DNA of 64,000 nucleotides from Candidatus Opimibacter skivensis (GCA_016722045.1 JADKGY010000006.1:186001-250000); one strand, 5' to 3'; positions 36,201 through 45,451 are shown, numbered from the stretch's first letter. Numbers and translations: made by a program. Notes: a model not told the origin generated them from the letters alone.

Positions 36201-37816
36201 ACAGCCGTTTGTACAGTTTTTATTTCCCATATGTGCCGGCCAAATCAAATTTGAATGTCATTGTGCGGGTGCGAACTAAAAACCCTGTTCGAAATGAGAT
36301 TCAAGTGGCTGTAAGTGCACCTTTCTATGCTTCGCCACTTTCACCTGATGTGCAGGGATGTATTGCCTTTGCTATAGCTAAAGCTTTTATTAAAGCTGGT
36401 ATAGGATCTATTCCCGGTCTTCCCTGCATCACCGGCGAATTAGGTCTTATTTTAGATTATACCGGCGACAACCCTCCGACACCTTCCAGCATACCTAATA
36501 TTGATGTGAGAAGTCTGGGATGGTCCGTGGGAACAACACTACTGGAGTGCGCAGCTTCTTTTGGAGGACCATTGGTTGGAGGTGTATTGTCAGGCATCAC
36601 TTCAGCGGTTGATGGAAAACAGGAAACCGATGATTGTTATAAAGGATTCTGGCCTTCTCCTTTTTCACTTTTCCAAATAGCCTATTACGGAGTGACATCG
36701 TTGGATCCTAATGAGAAAAAAGGTCCATATGGATATGGGGATAATAATTTTATTCCGGTCACAGGTCAGCTTTCGTATCAGATCAATTTTGAAAATAAAA
36801 AAACTGCAACAGCACCGGCTCAGGAGGTATTGGTAAGAGATACATTATCTAATCCATTGTATGATTTAAAAAACTTCTCTTTCGGTCCTGTAAGTTTTGG
36901 TGATTCCATTTTTTATCCTGTTTCGAACACATATGAATTTGCTATCGAAACTGATTTACGTCCTTTGAAAAATAGTATCGTTCGGATGACTGGTCAAATG
37001 GATACCACAACACGGATTGTTACTTTTTACTATGGTACGCTTGACCCTATCACACGAGATCTGGTGTCTGATCCATTCGGTGGCTTCCTTCCTCCGAACA
37101 TTGTAGCACCACAAGGTGAAGGTTTTGTCAGCTATTCAGTCGGTTTAAAAAGTGTGCATCATCTTGACTTTGTTCAAAATAGAGCAAGTATCATTTTCGA
37201 TCTGAATCCACCGATTCTGACAAATGATTTTGTCAACACATTTGATCTGCGTGCGCCACAAAGTCAATTATCCGTTCAAAACCCGGTTTCTACAGATACG
37301 ACTGTGATCATCACTGCAGAGGGCACAGATGATGGTTGCGGTATCAGACTATTTGAAATTTATGTTTCTGCCAATAACCAACCTTACGAATTGTATAGGT
37401 ATACCGGAAATTCAACCTTTGAATTCACAGGACATTATGGAAATACATACAGGTTGTATAGCATCGCTGTGGATAGTGTAGGTAATAAGGAAGCAGCTCC
37501 CGGACAACCTGATATTGAAGTTTCCATTGTTACTGCTGTAAAGGACTTACAGGAATGGGAAGGTGTAAAGATTTATCCAAATCCTGCCGGAAATTCTCTC
37601 TTTATTGAATTCAGTTTAGATCAAAGAAATATGGTGAACTGTGCTTTATATGATCTGAATGGCCGTACAGTACAAAATCTATTTGATAAACACCTCAATG
37701 CAGGCTTCCAGCATTTGGAAATGAACATAGACATTCCGGATGGATTTTATTTTTTGAAATTATCAACGGAGCATAAACAAAGTTTCAAAAAAATAGCGGT
37801 GATGCATGAAAAGTAA
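33293..37816 (+). CDS. Giant T9SS-exported protein with sialidase-like, LamG and PKD domains
   Basis: ATG at 33293 gives the signal peptide MKKIYFLLLIISSLFTFFPF. About 1507 residues. Domains in order: a BNR/sialidase-like propeller with Asp-box-like turns (RRSSDGGKTWEA, RSTDGGQTFEA); a LamG/concanavalin-type domain (MTIEVWLKPEANR, GQMDELRFWNVARTQEEI); a PKD domain (FDWTFDATH, YTYPSPGTYEVCLTASG); and an IPT-like segment. A conserved Bacteroidota module follows (SLDPNEKKGPYGYG, QNRASIIFDLNPPI). The T9SS type A tail closes it (VKIYPNPAGNSLFIEF). Probably a surface or secreted glycan-binding protein; enzymatic activity is uncertain. It converges on the mutase gene at 38038. Confidence 0.88.
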   Translation: MKKIYFLLLIISSLFTFFPFKSSATTPDVTKWIKNISEGEGAPAMGLDDYAPEMAISGKVIHMLWRTNNNWATRQLQYRRSSDGGKTWEAKKLLVDASGFDDALRYPLMYVSGNYVHIAYIIKVGTGPSELFYLRSTDGGQTFEAPKILYSIPQSMIELRMKGDGARITVAAVHNCWYCADVNILHLFNSENNGSVFTDRIVSGNFNAYTFSTWDMAVTASNIYLMILETVGNVYDYNYNLHVFSSNNRGLSFKDNIVSVPALSGLHHPFQLMDYNWGYTRKIATEGNKVWVIWSGWNAENLERIFVSGSVNAGNTFSIAKEISGTITGFQAGQESILINGNQIYTCFLMADSRIFVAKSHNGGATFDPAYAYTLKDDVHLRGGWSPMLLKDPFNENAYLIRNGPGYGVLSPDSDYPAQSFLGNAVIKDQRYVTAAFDDDGILHIAYQGGRVWLSTGVFTDYEILYRRVDPDFSAITPDDNSLHFAAKENNGDGTGDGRFDKMIIGPDADLKFTGQMTIEVWLKPEANRPATYITQNHPGTWNQSQVSGFILWSDAYQSMQPVTNIVTTSGLYPMSSKRKMQFNAWNHLAVTYNKDGGAQNFRLYLNGGLVASTTALGDIVSPDVMWMIGAFEDAYYRESFEGQMDELRFWNVARTQEEIKQSLYTKLSGAEPGLVAYYNFNEISPNGEVEDVTAFSHTGYLIYKEAVKPSTIKDIGVRFEYIQSGSEFFFTQKTDGGEKFDWTFDATHTSTEFNPVYTYPSPGTYEVCLTASGHENAGTYCDTVVVKGIARVFPNIGGNTGGITLNIFGGGFASNSKAFLRKTGQTEIEAIKNIFDPGGSVTSVFDLKDKTIGDWDVVIKTGAGEMILPSGFKIIAGEKAKPWVKYVGGGTLLVNRWTPQTIIVGNNANVDAYGVVLWVAVPNDPNFEIIFLNLNAKKPQQAIDKGWTDELESIGLAQVVDNVFGKPSNSRLYSFYFPYVPAKSNLNVIVRVRTKNPVRNEIQVAVSAPFYASPLSPDVQGCIAFAIAKAFIKAGIGSIPGLPCITGELGLILDYTGDNPPTPSSIPNIDVRSLGWSVGTTLLECAASFGGPLVGGVLSGITSAVDGKQETDDCYKGFWPSPFSLFQIAYYGVTSLDPNEKKGPYGYGDNNFIPVTGQLSYQINFENKKTATAPAQEVLVRDTLSNPLYDLKNFSFGPVSFGDSIFYPVSNTYEFAIETDLRPLKNSIVRMTGQMDTTTRIVTFYYGTLDPITRDLVSDPFGGFLPPNIVAPQGEGFVSYSVGLKSVHHLDFVQNRASIIFDLNPPILTNDFVNTFDLRAPQSQLSVQNPVSTDTTVIITAEGTDDGCGIRLFEIYVSANNQPYELYRYTGNSTFEFTGHYGNTYRLYSIAVDSVGNKEAAPGQPDIEVSIVTAVKDLQEWEGVKIYPNPAGNSLFIEFSLDQRNMVNCALYDLNGRTVQNLFDKHLNAGFQHLEMNIDIPDGFYFLKLSTEHKQSFKKIAVMHEK

Positions 37817-37950
37817 AAAAGTCTATTCAATCATCTGAATTCATACAATCACAAAAGTTGATTGTAACAAAATAAAATAGTTGGTTTTTTTGAATTGCCG
37901 ATTGTATTCGCTGCCTGGCAATTCTGATATAAAGGCAGCCATATCATGTG

Positions 37951-37987
37951 CCATTGTTGGAGGAAACTCCAACAGTGGCAATTTTTT
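37951..37987 (+). terminator. Hairpin with T-run; shared repeat element
   Basis: CCATTGTTGGAG-GAAA-CTCCAACAGTGG followed by CAATTTTTTG. It could end the LamG gene transcript (134 nt away). Nearly the same hairpin and downstream GGCAAT recur at 62554. Confidence 0.6.
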
Positions 37988-38037
37988 GCCCCTATGCTTC
38001 GACTTGCTTTGCTCAGCAACGATCTCCTAAAGAGGAC

Positions 38038-39435
38038 TTATCCTAGTAATTCTTTCTTTGCAGCATCCAAAGTCGCCCGCGCCTTCACCCTGTCAGGTGC
38101 TTCACAATAAACGCGCAGGACAGGTTCAGTGCCTGAAGCTCGTATCATAAGCCAGCTGTTATTATCAAGATAATATTTGAACCCATCAATTTTCTCGGTT
38201 CGCTCGATTTTATACGGTCCAAATGATGTGTATTGATCGCCATGACATTTCGCGAGTACGGCCTGTTTGACTTCCTCGGTGATATGCAGATCATCCCTGT
38301 CGAAAGCGAATGGCCCGACTTCATCATACACCAGTTGTATTAATTGACGAAGTGATTTACCGGTCTTGGCCATAAATTCAAGGATCACCAGTCCCATCCA
38401 TACACCATCCCTTTCCGGAATATGTCCTTTCACCGCCAGCCCTCCTGATTCTTCACCACCGACAAGAACATCTTCTTTCGCCATAATCTCAGCGATGTAT
38501 TTGAATCCAATCTTTGTCACCTCAACTTCAAGCCCGAATTTTTTCGCCAGTTGAACCATTTTATCAGTTACAGAAAAGGAGATAACAACCTTGCCTGTCA
38601 TTCCTTTTATTTTATACATATAATACAATAGCAGAAGAAGAATATGGTGTGCATCTACAAACATTCCATCTTCATCAAACATCCCGATGCGGTCAGCATC
38701 ACCATCATTTGCGATTCCGATTTTAATCAGAGGGTCTGCCTTGATCATTTCACTGAAGGGCACAAGGTTGCGCTCGATTGGCTCAGGTGCCTGACCATGG
38801 AATGATGGATTGTAATCACAATGCAGACAGACAGCATCCGGCAATATCCTTGGGAAAATCAGATAACCTGCACCATACATAGCATCATATCCTATCCTGA
38901 AAGGAACTTTACGTATAGCTTCAATATCAAATGAGGCCATCACATGGTTGTAATACAAATCTTCAAGATTGATGTATGCAAGAAGATTTTTTTCTTTCAT
39001 CTTATCCAGTGTGACGAGATGTTTCATCGGTATATCCGGAATATGCTTTTCTACTGCCGCGACATCAGCCGGGACTGAGGGCCCGCCCAAAGAAGACTTT
39101 AATTTAAATCCATTATAGGAAGGTGGATTGTGACTCGCTGTAATGACAATACCAAGATCCGCATTTAACTTGCTGACAGCGAGTGAAACCATAGGTGTGG
39201 ATGCAACATGATCACATATCACCACCGATAGCTGATGACTTCCCATCACCTGGGCAGCGGCTTCTGCAAACATCTTTCCACCAAACCTGCAATCATACCC
39301 GATCACCACTTTTTGCATCGCCCGTTCTTTCATAAATAGCGCAGCCGCTTCGGCGACCCTGATCACATTTTTGACAGTATAATCATCCGCTATAATCGCC
39401 CGCCATCCATCTGTCCCAAATTTGATATCACTCAT
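38038..39435 (-). CDS. Alpha-D-phosphohexomutase (phosphoglucomutase/phosphomannomutase)
   Basis: 465 residues, four-domain mutase layout. The N-terminal KFGTDGWRAIIAD carries the substrate loop. VITASHNPPSYNGFKLK is the active-site phosphoserine loop (Ser in ASHNP). ANDGDADRIGMFDEDG is the Mg-binding D-x-D-x-D-R loop. GGEESGG is the sugar-binding loop and IRASGTEPVLRVY the phosphate-binding loop. It interconverts hexose 1- and 6-phosphates; whether glucose, mannose or glucosamine is preferred cannot be read. Divergent from pcm, 118 nt apart. Confidence 0.93.
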   Translation of the reverse strand: MSDIKFGTDGWRAIIADDYTVKNVIRVAEAAALFMKERAMQKVVIGYDCRFGGKMFAEAAAQVMGSHQLSVVICDHVASTPMVSLAVSKLNADLGIVITASHNPPSYNGFKLKSSLGGPSVPADVAAVEKHIPDIPMKHLVTLDKMKEKNLLAYINLEDLYYNHVMASFDIEAIRKVPFRIGYDAMYGAGYLIFPRILPDAVCLHCDYNPSFHGQAPEPIERNLVPFSEMIKADPLIKIGIANDGDADRIGMFDEDGMFVDAHHILLLLLYYMYKIKGMTGKVVISFSVTDKMVQLAKKFGLEVEVTKIGFKYIAEIMAKEDVLVGGEESGGLAVKGHIPERDGVWMGLVILEFMAKTGKSLRQLIQLVYDEVGPFAFDRDDLHITEEVKQAVLAKCHGDQYTSFGPYKIERTEKIDGFKYYLDNNSWLMIRASGTEPVLRVYCEAPDRVKARATLDAAKKELLG

Positions 39436-39553
39436 ATATTATGTTTTTTTGTAATATATTTAATTAACTTTATGCCGGTAGAAAATGATTAATTGAATAG
39501 ATGCCGGCAGCATTTCACATCCTTTCAGTAACTTCTGGACAAAATAAACATTC

Positions 39554-40201
39554 TTGAGAAGAGATTCGTACAAGCTTCAGGGCCTTCGTAAGCATTTGGT
39601 GGATACCCTCAGGCAGGAAGGTATTCGTGACGAAAAAGTACTGGCCGCCATCGCAAAAGTACCACGTCATTTATTTCTTGAAAAAGCTTTTGAAGAATGG
39701 GCCTACAAAAATGTGGCCTTCCCGATCGGTTGCGATCAGACCATCTCCCAGCCTTTGACTGTAGCCATACAATCCGGTCTTCTCGAAATCAAAAAAGGAG
39801 ATAAAGTACTTGAAGTGGGCACAGGCTCAGGCTACCAGGCTTGTATTCTTTCAGAACTTGGGGCCAAAGTATATACCATCGAACGACAAAGCACACTTTA
39901 TGAACGAACAGAAAAATTTCTCAATGATTTAGGTTATCGTTCGATACGAACTTTTTTAGGCGATGGCTATTTGGGGCTTCCTATGTTTGCTCCTTTTGAT
40001 AAAATTCTTGTCACTGCCGGAGCATCTGCACTTCCTGAAACATTGATATCGCAACTTGCAGTCGGTGGTCATCTTGTGATTCCCATCGGAGATGATCAGG
40101 GCCAGACCATGTGGCGTTATACCTTAACCGCATCAGGTGAGATCGAAAGTAATGCTCACGGGAAATTTAAATTTGTTCCCTTTCTGAAAGGTATTCAATA
40201 A
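39554..40201 (+). CDS. pcm: Protein-L-isoaspartate O-methyltransferase
   Basis: 215 residues. The SAM-binding motif is VLEVGTGSGYQACIL, the post-I region is VYTIERQ, and PIGCDQTISQPLTVA is the family's substrate-site signature (usually G-x-x-x-T-I-S-x-P). ILVTAGASALPE and MWRYTL complete the fold. It methylates isoaspartyl residues in aged proteins for repair. No ATG lies upstream before an in-frame TAA, so the TTG at 39554 is the likely start. A GTGAGAG repeat array begins 1-2 nt after the stop. Confidence 0.93.
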   Translation: MRRDSYKLQGLRKHLVDTLRQEGIRDEKVLAAIAKVPRHLFLEKAFEEWAYKNVAFPIGCDQTISQPLTVAIQSGLLEIKKGDKVLEVGTGSGYQACILSELGAKVYTIERQSTLYERTEKFLNDLGYRSIRTFLGDGYLGLPMFAPFDKILVTAGASALPETLISQLAVGGHLVIPIGDDQGQTMWRYTLTASGEIESNAHGKFKFVPFLKGIQ

Positions 40202-40202
40202 A

Positions 40203-40272
40203 GGTGAGAGGAGTAAGAGAGTGAGAGGAGTGAGAGGAGTGAGAGGAGTGAGAGGAGTGAGAGAGTGAGAGA
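40203..40272 (+). repeat. 8-9-bp GTGAGAG(GA) tandem array
   Basis: About eight units of GTGAGAGGA / GTGAGAGA beginning at the pcm stop, the same word as at 30314 and 54318, with one GTAAGAGA variant. Confidence 0.85.
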
Positions 40273-40283
40273 AGATTCGCTTT

Positions 40284-40354
40284 CAGCTCCGTAGGAGCGG
40301 CATCTCTGTAGCACGAAGTGCGAAAGAGGTTTTTTGAGCTCCATCGGAGCGGTA
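40284..40354. repeat. Paired REP-like hairpins
   Basis: GCTCC-GTA-GGAGC (40286-40298) and GCTCC-ATC-GGAGC (40338-40350), each followed by GG(C/T)AT, flank a smaller stem GCAC-GAA-GTGC (40311-40321). Typical dispersed REP pair. Confidence 0.6.
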
Positions 40355-40411
40355 TATTCTTCTACGCAGTCTACACAAATATTAGGATATTCATCTTTTT
40401 ATGATTTGATG

Positions 40412-40951
40412 TTAGTGGACTTTCCTGCCCTGCACCCTCTTCGTTTCATATTGATTTTCACCGATTCGTTTCAGATCCACCATTAAACTTGAATAGGCAC
40501 TGCCGGCATCTACATTGTAAACTTGTCCTTTGTAATGAACCTTTCCACTTTCACGCTCCCAGTCCTGCGCAAGTAATGCGAACCGGTTATCATATTTTGG
40601 ATTTGGTCCAAACATAAGATAGGCATCATTATCCGCTTCCTCAAAACTTATTGCAAAACGATCCTCTTTGGGCATAAGTACGACAACCCCTGGTGTACCC
40701 TGCCTGATCACAACCTGCTGTACCTTCTTGCCATTGATGATTCTGATCTTTCCTTCAGTAATGGATGTCTCATCATCATTTACAGCCCGTGACAACGTAA
40801 TATCTCTCGAATTATAAAACTGGATGCGCATGATATCATCTTTTGTCCAGTTCTCTTTTTCATAAAGCGATTTTGTAAAATACGTATACTGTGGACTGCA
40901 GGAAGCAAAAAAACCTACACACGCAATAGCTAAATACATTTGAATCTTCAT
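40412..40951 (-). CDS. Hypothetical lipoprotein
   Basis: Start at the ATG at 40949-40951 gives a lipoprotein signal (MYLAIACVGFFASC), while the longer frame from 40987 only adds polar residues. About 179 residues. The mature part is beta-rich with YTYFTKSLYEKENWTKDDI, IQFYNSRDITLSRA and a glycine-poor C-terminus ending VQGRKVH. Similar small lipoproteins are common in Bacteroidota but I do not recognise a named family. Monocistronic on the minus strand. Confidence 0.65.
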   Translation of the reverse strand: MKIQMYLAIACVGFFASCSPQYTYFTKSLYEKENWTKDDIMRIQFYNSRDITLSRAVNDDETSITEGKIRIINGKKVQQVVIRQGTPGVVVLMPKEDRFAISFEEADNDAYLMFGPNPKYDNRFALLAQDWERESGKVHYKGQVYNVDAGSAYSSLMVDLKRIGENQYETKRVQGRKVH

Positions 40952-41084
40952 TGGGAATACCTGGTTTAGTTTCAATTTTACAACCAAATTAAGGTGATAC
41001 GTGTATCAATAACAATGATTACAAAGAGTTTAACCTTGATTTAAATCAGACATTAAGTAAGTGTTAAAAAGTGCTCGCCAGGAT

Positions 41085-41219
41085 TATTGATATTGGGATA
41101 TTGAATTGGGATATTGAATTGGGATACCGGATTAAGGATACCGGACTCATGACGCATTATTATACTCACCTCTCACGAAAAAACGTATACAACACTCACT
41201 ATTGACTATTCACTATTCA
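41085..41219. repeat. Drifting GGGATATTGAATT and CACTATT repeats
   Basis: GGGATATTGAATTGGGATA repeats three times, turning into GGATACCGGATTAAGGATACC. The segment next to the tadA stop reads CACTATTGACTATTCACTAT, sharing TTCACTATTCACTA with 1835-1850. The GGATACCGGA word recurs in altered form near 60092-60120. Confidence 0.6.
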
Positions 41220-41663
41220 CTACTTTCTCCTGGCTGCAAAAAATGACTTCAAAAGCAACGCACTCTCTTCCATCATGATTCCCATCTCAAGCTGAGTGCG
41301 CGGATGAAGTAATTCTTTGCCATAGCGCATAAAACCTGCTTTGTCATCCGGAGTTGCAAAAACGACCCGGCTTATCTGCGACCATCTTAAAGCTCCTGCA
41401 CACATGATGCATGGTTCCAGGCTGACATAAAGTGTACAATCCATCAGGTATTTACTCCCCAGATATTGTGAAGCAGCGGTGATCGCCAGGATCTCAGCAT
41501 GGGCCGTGACATCATTCAGCAACTCCGTACTGTTATGACACCTGGCCAGAAGTTTTTCACCTGAAGCGATGACTGCCCCTATTGGCACCTCACCTGCCTC
41601 AGCCGCTTTTTGAGCCTCTTGTAGGGCCAGCCGCATAAAATATTCGTCTCCGTAAATCTGCAT
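41220..41663 (-). CDS. tadA: tRNA-specific adenosine deaminase
   Basis: About 147 residues, starting at the ATG at 41661-41663 (a GTG just before is the alternative). The zinc/cytidine-deaminase motifs are HAEI (His-Ala-Glu, residues 55-57) and PCIMC (residues 84-88). VPIGAVI and LYVSLEPC are family strands. It converts A34 to inosine in tRNA-Arg(ACG), which is essential for decoding CGN codons. The terminal FFAARRK is the usual RNA-contacting basic end. It diverges from guaB. Confidence 0.93.
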   Translation of the reverse strand: MQIYGDEYFMRLALQEAQKAAEAGEVPIGAVIASGEKLLARCHNSTELLNDVTAHAEILAITAASQYLGSKYLMDCTLYVSLEPCIMCAGALRWSQISRVVFATPDDKAGFMRYGKELLHPRTQLEMGIMMEESALLLKSFFAARRK

Positions 41664-41789
41664 CACCGCTAAAGGTAAAAAGTTCTTTCTGAGTCAGTTA
41701 TTAAGCACCCCTTGTTAAAAAATAGTCAAAAAGAAATCTGATTCATCGGTGATTCGGCGTAATCTGATTAATCTGTGGTAGTTTTGCAC

Positions 41790-43271
41790 ATGGAATTCAA
41801 TCTTAAAAGTAAGCATGAGCTATTCGCTGATGCGCTTACCTTCGACGATGTACTACTTGTTCCCGCATACTCTAATGTACTACCCCGGGAAGTAGATATC
41901 AGCACACAACTTAGCCGCAATATCCGAATCCATATGCCTATGGTTTCAGCAGCTATGGATACAGTGACCGAAAAAGATACGGCCATCGCGATTGCCAGGG
42001 AAGGCGGCATCGGCATCATTCACAAAAACATGGATATCAACAGCCAGGCCAACCAGGTGCGGGCTGTCAAAAGATCCGAAAGCGGTATGATACTGGATCC
42101 CGTCACACTTTCCGTCTCCGCCACTGTCGGTGAAGCTCAACAATTGATGCGTACATATAAAATAGGTGGAATACCTATCACCAGTGCTGATGGAACACTT
42201 GTGGGCATTCTTACTAATCGTGACCTGCGATTTGAAGCTCGTCATGATCGACCTGTCTCTGAATTAATGACACCTACACCACTGATCACTGCCCCAATGG
42301 GCACGACATTGGAACAAGCCAAAAAAATTCTTCAAAAACATAAGATTGAAAAACTCCCTGTTGTCGATGACAATCAAAAATTAAAAGGTCTTCTTACATA
42401 CAAAGACCTGATGCGTCTTGAAGATTTTCCGAATAGTAGCAAAGATCATCTCGGCAGACTGAGAGTGGGTGCAGCAGTAGGGATCACGGCTGACACACAT
42501 GACAGAGTTGATGCACTAAGACATGTTGAAGTTGATGTAATCGTTGTGGACACTGCACATGGACATTCAGAAGGGGTAATGAGAATGATACGTGAGATTA
42601 AAAAACGATATCCTGATATGGAAATCATAGCTGGCAATGTAGCTACAGGTGCCGGCGCATTAGCATTGCTTGAGGCAGGTGTGGATGGAGTGAAGGTCGG
42701 AGTAGGTCCCGGTAGTATATGCACCACACGTATTGTTGCGGGTGTAGGCGTACCGCAGTTGTCGGCTATTTATGGAGCTGCATATGCCTTGAAAGGATCA
42801 GGTGTGCCTGTCATCGCAGACGGAGGTGTTCGGTTTACAGGTGACATAGCGAAAGCTATTGCAGCAGGCGCGCATACAGTGATGGCGGGTTCTCTATTTG
42901 CAGGTTGTGAAGAATCTCCTGGTGAAACAATTATCCTTGATGGCAGAAAATTTAAAGTATACCGGGGCATGGGCTCACTGAGTTCTATGGCCCTTGGTTC
43001 GAAAGACAGATACTTTCAGGATGTCGAAGATGATCTCAAGAAACTTGTACCTGAAGGCATCGAAGGAAGAGTACCCTATAAAGGAAGCATACATGAAGTG
43101 ATGGTTCAGTACACAGGTGGATTAAGAGCAGGCATGGGCTATTGCGGCGCAAAGGATATTGAAACATTACGTGAAGCGTCTTTCGTCAGAATTACTACCG
43201 CTGGCATCAGTGAAAGTCATCCGCATGATATCACCATCACAAAAGAATCTCCCAATTATTCGAGAAGATAA
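41790..43271 (+). CDS. guaB: Inosine-5'-monophosphate dehydrogenase
   Basis: Start at ATG 41790; the frame extends 5 codons further to a GTG. About 493 residues with two CBS domains (about 90-205) inserted in the TIM barrel. The catalytic cysteine loop is GPGSICTTRIVAGVG, the IMP phosphate site IADGGVRFTGDIAKA, and the flap segment ends FVRITTAGISESHPHD. It oxidises IMP to XMP with NAD+, the first step to GMP. The stop TAA overlaps the next ATG by one base (TAATG), so translational coupling with the glycosylase gene is likely. Confidence 0.97.
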   Translation: MEFNLKSKHELFADALTFDDVLLVPAYSNVLPREVDISTQLSRNIRIHMPMVSAAMDTVTEKDTAIAIAREGGIGIIHKNMDINSQANQVRAVKRSESGMILDPVTLSVSATVGEAQQLMRTYKIGGIPITSADGTLVGILTNRDLRFEARHDRPVSELMTPTPLITAPMGTTLEQAKKILQKHKIEKLPVVDDNQKLKGLLTYKDLMRLEDFPNSSKDHLGRLRVGAAVGITADTHDRVDALRHVEVDVIVVDTAHGHSEGVMRMIREIKKRYPDMEIIAGNVATGAGALALLEAGVDGVKVGVGPGSICTTRIVAGVGVPQLSAIYGAAYALKGSGVPVIADGGVRFTGDIAKAIAAGAHTVMAGSLFAGCEESPGETIILDGRKFKVYRGMGSLSSMALGSKDRYFQDVEDDLKKLVPEGIEGRVPYKGSIHEVMVQYTGGLRAGMGYCGAKDIETLREASFVRITTAGISESHPHDITITKESPNYSRR

Positions 43272-43897
43272 TGAAGCCAAAAGGCAAGAAATTACCTGCG
43301 TCATATTATGCTTCTCATGATGTCAATTTTCTGGCTAAAGATCTTTTAGGTAAATTTCTATGTACCCACATCGACGGCATTTATACGTGTGGGAAAATCG
43401 TAGAAACAGAAGCCTATCGTGGACCTGATGACAAGGCCGCACATTCATACAATAATCGAAGGACACCGCGCACGGAAGTAATGTACCGAAAGGGAGGTGT
43501 TGCCTATATCTACTTTTGTTATGGTATCCATCATATGATGAATGTGGTCACTGCGCCGCAGGATCATCCTCATGCAGTGCTCATCCGGGCTCTTGAGCCA
43601 GCAGAGGGAATAGACGCTATGGCAGAGAGGAGAAAGATGGAGGCATCTGATATTCGATTGACAAAAGGTCCGGGTGCACTCTGTGTTGCTCTTGGATTGA
43701 CGAAGGATAGGACAGGCACATCATTATACAAAACTTCCACATCCATTTGGATAGAAAACCGGGGCATCAACTATGACGATTCGGAGATCTGTGCTGGAAA
43801 AAGGATTGGGATCGACAATGCCGGTGACGCTGTCGATTGGCCCTGGCGTTACTTCGTCAAGGGTAGTAAGTATGTGAGTGCGAAAAGGGGATGTTGA
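43271..43897 (+). CDS. DNA-3-methyladenine glycosylase (AAG/MPG family)
   Basis: 208 residues. Family signatures: LAKDLLGKFLC, GKIVETEAYRGPDDKAAHS (catalytic Glu in ETEAY), VAYIYFCYGIHHMMNVV (DNA-intercalating Tyr region) and RLTKGPGALCVALGL. It removes alkylated purines in base-excision repair. Start ATG overlaps the guaB stop, and its own stop overlaps the next start (ATGTTGA), making a tight three-gene unit. Confidence 0.95.
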   Translation: MKPKGKKLPASYYASHDVNFLAKDLLGKFLCTHIDGIYTCGKIVETEAYRGPDDKAAHSYNNRRTPRTEVMYRKGGVAYIYFCYGIHHMMNVVTAPQDHPHAVLIRALEPAEGIDAMAERRKMEASDIRLTKGPGALCVALGLTKDRTGTSLYKTSTSIWIENRGINYDDSEICAGKRIGIDNAGDAVDWPWRYFVKGSKYVSAKRGC

Positions 43898-45294
43898 CAT
43901 TGTATAAACGTTTCCCTCCATTTTCACGTTATTACACCATCATTTCAGGCCCTAAAATCCTTTCATTGAAGTATTCCTTACTTTTTTCCCTCCTCCTTAT
44001 AGCTTCATTCCTGAAGGCTCAACCACATCTCAACGCCTACGATGACGGTGTGTACAGAGATTATATCAAGTCCGTAAAAATGCATGTCAATGGCCTCTTC
44101 CTGACCTTCCCCATCGCTAAATTGGGTCAGGAGAATTCATTGTTACTTTCATTTGATGAACTCGATGGAAAAGGCACCCGCTACTATTACACCGTCATCC
44201 ACTGTGATCGAGACTGGAAACCTACTCAGGAATTATCTCCCTTTGATTATCTGGGTGGGTACAGAGAAGGCGAAATCCGTGATTATGAACTTTCTTCCGG
44301 CACATACCAGGATTACCTTCAGTACAAACTCACCATCCCAAATGATGAAGTAAAATGGACCATCTCCGGAAATTATCTTCTCGTCATATATGAACCCGGA
44401 GAAGAAGATGACCCGATCATCACTCGTCGCTTTTTAATCACTGATGAAAAAGTCAGCTATCGGACTCAAGAAACCCGGCCAGCAATGGTCTCAAAACAAA
44501 ACACACACCAGGAGATCGATTTTGGTGTCGAGATATCAGGATTGAAAACAACTAACCCCCGTGCAGAAATATCCTGCAGTGTCATGCAGAATGGCCGGTG
44601 GGACAACATCCTCGAGAATCTCGAGCCGCGCCTTATCACCGGCACATTCTTATCTTATGATTACCAGGATAAGATTGTATTTGAAGCAGGCAAGGAATTC
44701 CGAAACCTCGATATCAGCAGCATGATTTACCGGTCTGAAAACGTCCTCGATATTTCAGAAGATAAAGAAGGCTACAGTACCATCTTATTTCCAGATGAAC
44801 CAAGAGCAATGAAAGCATATCTGTGGAGAAAAGATCTTGATGGAATGTTCGTTCCTTACAACAGGGACTATAGTAAAAGATCTATTCCGATTGATTCACT
44901 GGCCTCAACTATTAATCTCGTCAACAGATATAATTACCGCGAACAAAATCTGAGCACAGATTATTCCGAAGTACTCTTCACCCTTAATCTTCCCGAAGAT
45001 TTTGGGAGCAACATTTATATTGTCGGTGGCTTTACAGATTGGAAATTATTACCTGAAAACAGGATGGTCTTTGATCAGCGAGTGGGTGCCTACGTTGCCA
45101 GGCTGCTTCTTAAACAGGGCTATTACAACTATGAATATGCAATTCAGGATCGAAATGGTAATCCTGATTTTTCAGAAATAGAGGGCAATTGGTATGCTAC
45201 TGAAAATCAATATACCGTGCTTACATATTTCAGGCCCCGGGGTGGTCAATATGATCAATTGGTCGGAGCCCATACCTTTGGTTCAAATGATTGA
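43891..45294 (+). CDS. T9SS plug protein (DUF5103)
   Basis: 467 residues. The ATG at 43891 overlaps the glycosylase stop. A signal sequence (KYSLLFSLLLIASFLKAQ) sits some 28 residues in, so translation may really start later. Family landmarks: VKMHVNGLFLTFPIAKLG, YYYTVIHCDRDWKPT, GGYREGEIRDYELSSGT and a C-terminal IYIVGGFTDWKL...YYNYEYAIQD. DUF5103 proteins correspond to the Plug that blocks the periplasmic face of the SprA translocon in Flavobacterium. Its presence supports an active T9SS for the cargo proteins in this window. Confidence 0.88.
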   Translation: MLTLYKRFPPFSRYYTIISGPKILSLKYSLLFSLLLIASFLKAQPHLNAYDDGVYRDYIKSVKMHVNGLFLTFPIAKLGQENSLLLSFDELDGKGTRYYYTVIHCDRDWKPTQELSPFDYLGGYREGEIRDYELSSGTYQDYLQYKLTIPNDEVKWTISGNYLLVIYEPGEEDDPIITRRFLITDEKVSYRTQETRPAMVSKQNTHQEIDFGVEISGLKTTNPRAEISCSVMQNGRWDNILENLEPRLITGTFLSYDYQDKIVFEAGKEFRNLDISSMIYRSENVLDISEDKEGYSTILFPDEPRAMKAYLWRKDLDGMFVPYNRDYSKRSIPIDSLASTINLVNRYNYREQNLSTDYSEVLFTLNLPEDFGSNIYIVGGFTDWKLLPENRMVFDQRVGAYVARLLLKQGYYNYEYAIQDRNGNPDFSEIEGNWYATENQYTVLTYFRPRGGQYDQLVGAHTFGSND

Positions 45295-45451
45295 ATTTTA
45301 AAGGAAATCTTGGGTTTTACCTGATCTTAAGTAAGTTTGCGCCATAAAAGCCCGTAGCACTGATTTGATCCGTTATTTGCTGGTTTTTATAGAAAAAAAT
45401 AATTTGATACCCCGATCCTACATTAATATAGTCTTCCAAACCAAAGATTAG

